NCBI GenBank assembly: GCA_002104985.1
Contig: MCGO01000411.1
Location: 1 to 13,933, forward strand
Reading direction: 5' to 3'
Length of the DNA: 13,933 bases
Source: Rhizoclosmatium globosum
Taxonomy: Eukaryota > Chytridiomycota > Chytridiomycetes > Chytridiales > Chytriomycetaceae
Both the position numbers and the translations under genes were made by a program. Under the pieces are notes generated by a model that worked only from the letters and a program-made list of their open reading frames with translations, was not told the DNA's origin and ran no database searches. Positions 8,059 to 13,933 of the stretch are shown here, one piece after another; position 1 is the first letter of the stretch; each line of letters opens with the position of its first letter.

Positions 8059-8604
8059 ATGGAACAAATAAAAGAAAGAGAAGGGGAACGGAGAAGAGAA
8101 AAACAAAAGGAAATGCCAAACCCCACAACCACTCACTCATTCCCTTCATCACAATCAACGAATTCAAAAACTATGCAAATATCATCATCTCACTGCCTCT
8201 CTACAGCGTGCAGTACATGTCGCTACAGGAAGCGTAAATGCATTCAAATACCTGGCTCAACTTCTGGTCCTTGTACTAATTGCATCCGTCGTAAAGACGC
8301 ATGCGACTTGGCTCCAGGTTACTTGAACACCCAACGACCAGAAGAACGCTTTAAATCATGCACCCGTTGCAGGAAAGACAAGAAAAAGTGTGTTGTTGCC
8401 CCCAACTTGAGTGTCATTGTTGCCCCCACTTTTAAAAATGAGTTGAGTCAACCAAATGGCGCTTGCATGAGATGCTTACAATACGGCACACAAGACAAGT
8501 GCAGTTTAGCTACTCTACACGAACCAGACGACTTCACTCAATTACATAATTCGACTACCCGTACAAGATTTTTGTCTGTTGTCTTGAACCACACAGAAGA
8601 ATAA
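8059..8604 (+). CDS. Small protein with two tandem Zn2Cys6 clusters
   Basis: The longest ATG frame gives 181 residues; ATGs at 8113 and 8173 are alternatives and keep both clusters. The first cluster is canonical: Cys51, 54, 61, 72, 75 and 82 with spacing C-x2-C-x6-C-x10-C-x2-C-x6-C and the basic stretch RYRKRK. A second follows at Cys101, 104, 111, 136, 139 and 148 (SCTRCRKDKKKC ... ACMRCLQYGTQDKC), with spacing x2, x6, x24, x2, x8. Zn2Cys6 clusters bind DNA in fungal transcription factors, contacting CGG-type triplets. The usual middle homology region is missing; only about 33 residues follow the second cluster. It may be a minimal DNA-binding regulator acting in the nucleus. Its target is unknown; TPS-TPP next door is a candidate by position only. 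Confidence 0.8.
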   Translation: MEQIKEREGERRREKQKEMPNPTTTHSFPSSQSTNSKTMQISSSHCLSTACSTCRYRKRKCIQIPGSTSGPCTNCIRRKDACDLAPGYLNTQRPEERFKSCTRCRKDKKKCVVAPNLSVIVAPTFKNELSQPNGACMRCLQYGTQDKCSLATLHEPDDFTQLHNSTTRTRFLSVVLNHTEE

Positions 8605-8892
8605 GGCCAATATCAATAAACTGTAAAATACACCTACATACTTTCGAAGCATATTACCTTTATCTATATACTTGGACAGAAACTCACTGGATCATTCGCT
8701 CAAATCATTTACTGCGGTTTGTATCTGATTGAAATCAATTCAATTTGACTAATGTAGACAGATATGTCATTTAAAATGAGAAATCGATCTTCTTCAAATT
8801 ACCATTATCAAATGAAGTAACGAAATGAACCAAATCAGTTTCATCACAGCACATTCATGCCATCAACGTTTTATTCTTATTGAACAGCAACT
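8605..8892. other. AT-rich convergent intergenic stretch
   Basis: This separates the 3' ends of the zinc-cluster gene and the UEV gene. It holds CAATAAA just after the zinc-cluster stop (about 8612-8618) and several AT-rich runs. No gene or RNA was recognised. Confidence 0.45.
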
Positions 8893-9885
8893 TCAAAACA
8901 TGCTTCCCTCTGCTGGTTGAGCAAGCTTTCTGTTGGCTGGCGATCCCATTTCTCTGTTTCAGCAAGCGTTAGTCCAAAAAAGAGTAAAAATAGCCGAACC
9001 TTCTCAATTCAACCAGAATATTCTCAATAGTATAGCTAGATTTCCATGCATCCAAGCACCCGAGTTTCTCAACCTAGAACAAAAACATGAGAAAGAGGCA
9101 AGCTCCTGCGACTACGAGACAATGTCCATCCATGCGAAGAGTATTCCCATAATTCCTGAACACGATAGAATCCTCGAAACTCATCCAACTCGATGAACAT
9201 CGCGTTAATATCGCCTTCCACACGATTCGAAAACCTTCGGAACCACAATAACCACGCATTCACATTCCTCCCTCCCACTCTCACATCAGAACCAAAAAAA
9301 TAAAAACGAACCTTTCCATTCGTCTGATTCACACCACTCATATTCACACGACTAGCAAAAGACACGAGTGGCGCCTTTCCAGGGTACTCAGGGCCACACA
9401 CGATTCTCAAGCTGTAAATTCTGTTTTCATGGACAGTCTAGAAGACAAAACAAGGTGAGTCACACGGTTTTGGTGACGGGTAGTATAAGCACGAACGTTT
9501 CCAGGGCCGATGATAGTTCCATGCCAGTTTGTCATGAGAAGGTCGTCGCCGTCTGAGAGGCCGTATGAGATGTTCCGTCTCCGATTCCCTTTTCACCCTT
9601 TTCGAGTTCTGTTTGTTTGTTGGTTTGTGAGGTTGTTTTGTGATGGTTGGTCAGCGATTCGAAGACGGATGGCAAGCGAATCCACGAATGATAATGTACC
9701 TTCGAGAAGCCTGAAGTTACGTGGGACTAAAGAAGTGAGGTTGAATGAGTTAGTTACGGATGGTATTAAGGTCTACAAGGTCTCCTTGCCAATCCCAATC
9801 CAATCCCAATCCAATTCGCACAATTCAAGGACTACCACCTCGTAGCTTCTCTCCTAATCCCAATATTGCACGCACCTGTCGCCAT
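8893..9885 (-). CDS. MMS2: Ubiquitin-conjugating enzyme variant (UEV, Mms2/UBE2V type)
   Basis: Six exons (9885-9876, 9726-9700, 9608-9497, 9437-9312, 9073-9000, 8953-8893) join into about 136 residues, the usual UEV length. The reading runs MATVPRNFRLLEELEKGEKG, then SYGLSDGDDLLMTNWHGTII, ENRIYSLRIVCGPEYPG, VNMSGVNQTNGKVEKLG, SYTIENILVELRREMGSPAN and RKLAQPAEGSMF. UEVs lack the catalytic cysteine of E2 enzymes and pair with Ubc13 to build Lys63-linked ubiquitin chains for DNA damage tolerance. All splice sites are GT-AG and fit in phase. The first exon is only 10 nt (Met-Ala-Thr plus one base). Intron 4 (9311-9074) is 238 nt, much longer than its neighbours. One base is missing at 9571/9572, between GDGT and the conserved SYGL, so the frame is broken within exon 3. 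Confidence 0.88.
9789..9816. repeat. CCAATCCCAAT tandem repeat in UEV intron 1
   Basis: About two and a half copies of the 11-bp unit ccaatcccaat lie within the 149-nt first intron of the UEV gene. The unit contains CCAAT, a possible HAP/NF-Y site, but an intronic simple repeat is the plainer reading. Confidence 0.55.
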
Positions 9886-9967
9886 TGTTCGTGGAAGAAG
9901 AGTTTAACGTGTCTTTTTTCTAGTTGGCATTTCCACCTTCAATCCAACCCTTGAATCCCTTTCAAAG
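9886..9967. promoter_or_regulatory. Divergent promoter shared by UEV and CSN5
   Basis: 82 bp lie between the two start codons. The interval has a pyrimidine run (gtcttttttctag) and no TATA box. A bidirectional promoter is inferred from the head-to-head arrangement and spacing. Confidence 0.4.
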
Positions 9968-11350
<1,383 letters not shown>

Positions 11351-11435
11351 TCAGTGAAACCTTGTTGGAATATGAAAAGCACTTTCGTCAGTACAACTTT
11401 AATTTCTTCTCAATCAATCAAAATTCGGAATTTGG

Positions 11436-11820
11436 TTATTCTTCAGCCTCGGTATCCAAGATGTATCCGCATTCGCAAGTATCGTATGAAAATCATCTAA
11501 ATTGACTTACAAGTCCATTTATGAACTTTATCTCTTCATCAGGAGACTCTGCAACATGAAACCGACTCTTTGTATACTTTAAGATATCGGAATGGATCAC
11601 GCCATAAAACATCACCATCACAAATTCAAATCGATTTGACGGGGTTCATGATACAGTCTCCATCATTCAAATGGGGTAACCGCTGTATCGTGCTGGGAAT
11701 TAGACCAAAGTCTGAATCTGGGAGGCAGGATGCTCAGATGGAAGCACTTACGAGACTTTGTGGCACGGTTAGCGTCTTTTTTGAGCGTAGGTAGCTTGTT
11801 CTGGTGAGGTTTCGTTTTTG
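11436..11820 (-). pseudogene. Unrecognised minus-strand coding trace
   Basis: Several minus-strand frames look protein-like and follow one another: ETSPEQATYAQKR, DFGLIPSTIQRLPHLNDGDC with IMNP, then RFEFVMVMFYGVIHSDILKY with TKSRFHVAESPDEEIKFING, and a short end (GLAEE) reached through a GTAAGT donor near 11509 and an acceptor near 11447. At least two frame changes are needed to join them. The gene between plus-strand CSN5 and GH5 would have its 3' end about 85 bp from the CSN5 stop. An alternative plus-strand frame (about 11525-11794) is also open. No family was recognised, and the strand call is tentative. Confidence 0.25.
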
Positions 11821-11983
11821 AGTGTTTTCACAGTTTAATATTTAAAATCAATAAATGATTTTTACCCAAACCAACATCCCATCCCTCAACAGTTATCACC
11901 TTTTTATGGTGCGTGCGATTAATGTGGCTGGTTGAAATCTGGAGATCGGAAGTGGGATCCTTGTCTTCCCCCCCAAAAACGAA

Positions 11984-13795
11984 TTGAAGTCCATTGAAAA
12001 GCAACAAGACAAGCATGGCACTGAGCGCCCCAAATTCTTTGGTTCAATGTCCGGCCTTGCATCTTATTGGACGATGCCCAATCCAACACCCTTCGTCGTC
12101 CAACTTTTGGATCCAAGACACTTGATATCGCTTGCCCAAGCTGGAACCTCAGTCACTGCATGTATACCTTGGCATATGGTGCTCCCGTCAACAAGCTCAC
12201 GCCACATATCGGTATCGCAGTACCTTGAGACCGGATTCAACTGGACTGTGATCCCAATACCAAAGGCCCAGTTCTATATGCAAACGAAGATCTGTTCCGA
12301 GTGATGGATGAAGTCTTTAAAACAGCTTCTGACATTGGATCAAGATCATTGTGCCGCTTATAGACAAGCTTGACTGGTACGTGATCGCTTAAGTGCTGGT
12401 CAATCGCTAAAAGTTGTTCTTGAATGGCAGGTGGGGAGGTGTCCCAGCCTTCTCAGACTTTCATAACGCAACTCAAGACGAATTCTTCACCTCCCAACGC
12501 GTTATTTCTAACTTTCTCGCCATGACAGAATTTGTTGCGAGCAGAAATAATACGCTGACTGGTGTGCCATACTCCAAGGAATCTGGCATTTACGCGTGGG
12601 AGACTGGAAATGAGCTTTCTTTCGTAGTGGTCCCGTTCCCGCTTCTTGGACACTTCAAGTGACGAAATTGTTAAAACAACAGATTAATGTGACGCAATAC
12701 GTAATCGACGGTTCCGAGAGCTTCCACGGCTGGGAAGAAAAAGTCCTTCTTGATGATTCGGTTGATGGCTTTACTGGACACTACTACGAGATTCAACCTC
12801 CTCCGCCAACAGATCCTAAAGAATACGCAGGCTCAATTTTTTGTGCCGGATTGACGATGGTGTTTTGCTTGTGGACATGTCTAATGTGGTTCAAACCCGA
12901 TTTATTCGGTTTTGAAACATACGATACGAAGGGAATTCTATCACTTCTAAAAATCAAATCAAAAAAGGGGAAAGAACAGTATGCGCTTCAAATGGTAAAA
13001 ACAAAGACCATTCTGTTGTTTCTTGGGTTTTTGGTTGCAGGTCTATGTTCAATTATTGGCTCTGTTACGATTTCAGTTGTCATTCAGCCAAAACCACCTC
13101 AAAGTTACGCAGAGCGCTTCAAGCAGGATCATGATCTGGTTTTGAAGTACAAAAAGCTGTTTTACGTGGGAGAATTTGGACTCAACAGCATCAGCGAATT
13201 CGCTAATCTTTTGAACGCAGTCAATTCTTCACAAGCTGCTGGCGCGTTGATATGGAGTATGAGGTCGCATAACAGAAACGGCAGCTTCTGGACTCACGCT
13301 GAAGTTGACTCTTTCCAGTCGTATCATTGGCCAGGATTTCAAGTAGTACAAGATGAAATCCTTGGTAGTGGAACAACTATCACCAAGTCAGGGTTCGGAA
13401 GTGATGAAGTTATGGCCGTTCAGCTCATCAAGAATTTCTCGATCGCAAGCAATTCACCGAAGAACTACACATTCTATCAGAAACCTCCTGTATTTGCACC
13501 AATATTATTCGATCCAGTAATCAAGAAATTGAATAACGGACATTCAAGGTGGGCTTTGAGGTGGAGGGGAAGCACAGGTGCGCAAAGTTACAAAGTTGAG
13601 CGAGGCTTGGAGAATCTGGATTCTGACCCAACACTAGCATTTTTGTTGTTATCTGGTAATGTTTCAGATGCTGTTGTTGGCAATGAAGCGTTCCTTGAGG
13701 ATGCGGTGAAGACTGGACAATATTCATATCGAGTGTCTGGCGAGAATGAGTATGGCCAAGGTAGCTATAGCAACATAGTCACCGTCCGGTTGTAA
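11984..13795 (+). CDS. GH5 beta-mannanase-like glycosidase with FN3-like end
   Basis: The 3' part is clear. GIYAWETGNELS (acid/base Glu at 12612-12614) and KLFYVGEFGLNS (nucleophile Glu at 13172-13174) fit GH5 enzymes of the mannan endo-1,4-beta-mannosidase type, as do GALIWSMRSHNRNGSFW and the final FN3-like region (ALRWRGSTGAQSYKVERG ... SYRVSGENEYGQGSYSNIVT). An intron at 12377-12430 rebuilds DKLDWWGGVP. Upstream pieces are recognisable but out of frame with each other: FNV-ALHLI (about 12040), SLAQAGTSVT then MYTLAYGAPVNKLTPHIG, NEDLFRVMDEVFKTASDIG. About five to seven one-base losses are implied, plus one near 12622. The start codon and any signal peptide are not resolved. Two membrane segments interrupt the catalytic domain. 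The protein would cleave beta-1,4-mannan or a related glucan outside the cell. Confidence 0.75.
12827..13084 (+). other. Predicted transmembrane hairpin inside the GH5 domain
   Basis: After GFTGHYYEIQPPPPTDP the frame enters a 22-residue hydrophobic segment (AGSIFCAGLTMVFCLWTCLM, 12827-12892), a loop of about 38 residues rich in lysine (KIKSKKGKEQ), and a 26-residue hydrophobic segment (TILLFLGFLVAGLCSIIGSV, 13007-13084). The barrel then resumes with YKKLFYVGEFG. By the positive-inside rule the loop would face the cytosol and both halves of the barrel the outside. No GT-AG pair that would remove this stretch cleanly was found by eye. Confidence 0.7.
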
Positions 13796-13847
13796 TTGAT
13801 AAATAAAACAGCATATCTCATTTTATTCATGTGAACCCTTTTGCTTT

Positions 13848-13933
13848 TTACTTTTTAATCACTTCAAAGTCCATAATTGCATCGCGGATTGCATAACAAA
13901 TAGACGCCGCCTCCACAATAGTTGCAATAGGTT
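13848..13933 (-). CDS. 3' end of a minus-strand gene, unidentified
   Basis: The antisense frame is open from the window edge to a TAA at 13848-13850, giving about 28 residues (ATIVEAASICYAIRDAIMDF and EVIKK). The composition is protein-like and the gene would converge with GH5, its stop being 52 bp away. The piece is too short to name a family. Confidence 0.4.
   Translation of the reverse strand, partial: PIATIVEAASICYAIRDAIMDFEVIKK

Noticed and set aside
8933..9196. A plus-strand frame of 87 codons
   Set aside because: It is antisense to UEV exons 5 and 6 and introns 4 and 5, whose conserved reading explains the sequence.
9069..9311. A minus-strand continuation of UEV exon 4 into DINAMFIELDEFRGF
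   Set aside because: It looked like the E2 helix region, but the true C-terminal exons (9073-9000 and 8953-8893) match the family far better, so this stretch is intron 4.

Overview
The window looks like a nuclear segment of an early-diverging, probably chytrid-like fungus. The support is indirect: many short GT-AG introns (about 46-68 nt, with a few longer ones), fungal Zn2Cys6 clusters, a fused trehalose-6-phosphate synthase/phosphatase, and F-box-like proteins fused to ankyrin or leucine-rich repeats. No bacterial operon layout, mobile element, tRNA, rRNA or CRISPR array was seen. The species was not identified.

Layout. 1-384: the 3' end of a low-complexity protein gene. 472-1281 (-): a broken F-box/ankyrin gene. 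1339-2562 and 2670-3920 (+): a tandem pair of F-box-like LRR genes, the second truncated by a frameshift. 3952-4680 (-): weak, broken coding traces. 5005-8004 (-): a six-exon, 904-residue TPS-TPP gene, intact throughout. 8059-8604 (+): a small protein with two zinc clusters in tandem. 8893-9885 (-): a six-exon UEV (Mms2-type) gene. 9968-11350 (+): a five-exon CSN5 gene. 11436-11820 (-): an unrecognised broken coding trace. About 11984-13795 (+): a GH5 beta-mannanase-like gene with a C-terminal FN3-like region. 13848-13933 (-): the 3' end of another gene.

How the genes relate. Three gene pairs are head-to-head with 50-110 bp between start codons: F-box/ankyrin with LRR, TPS-TPP with zinc cluster, and UEV with CSN5. 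Each pair probably shares a bidirectional promoter. Several products touch ubiquitin or NEDD8 biology (two F-box-like families, UEV, CSN5), but no pathway link is shown by position alone.

Standout points. (1) The GH5 catalytic domain is interrupted, between its acid/base and nucleophile glutamates, by two strongly hydrophobic segments joined by a lysine-rich loop. This suggests a membrane hairpin inside a glycosidase barrel. (2) The phosphatase half of the TPS-TPP protein carries a roughly 110-residue disordered insertion with nine Ser/Thr-Pro sites. (3) Conserved genes (UEV, CSN5, GH5) contain isolated one-base losses, mostly in short homopolymers, while the TPS-TPP gene has none. Consensus errors are therefore more likely than pseudogenes for those genes, whereas the F-box/ankyrin gene also carries a substitution-type stop and looks decayed.
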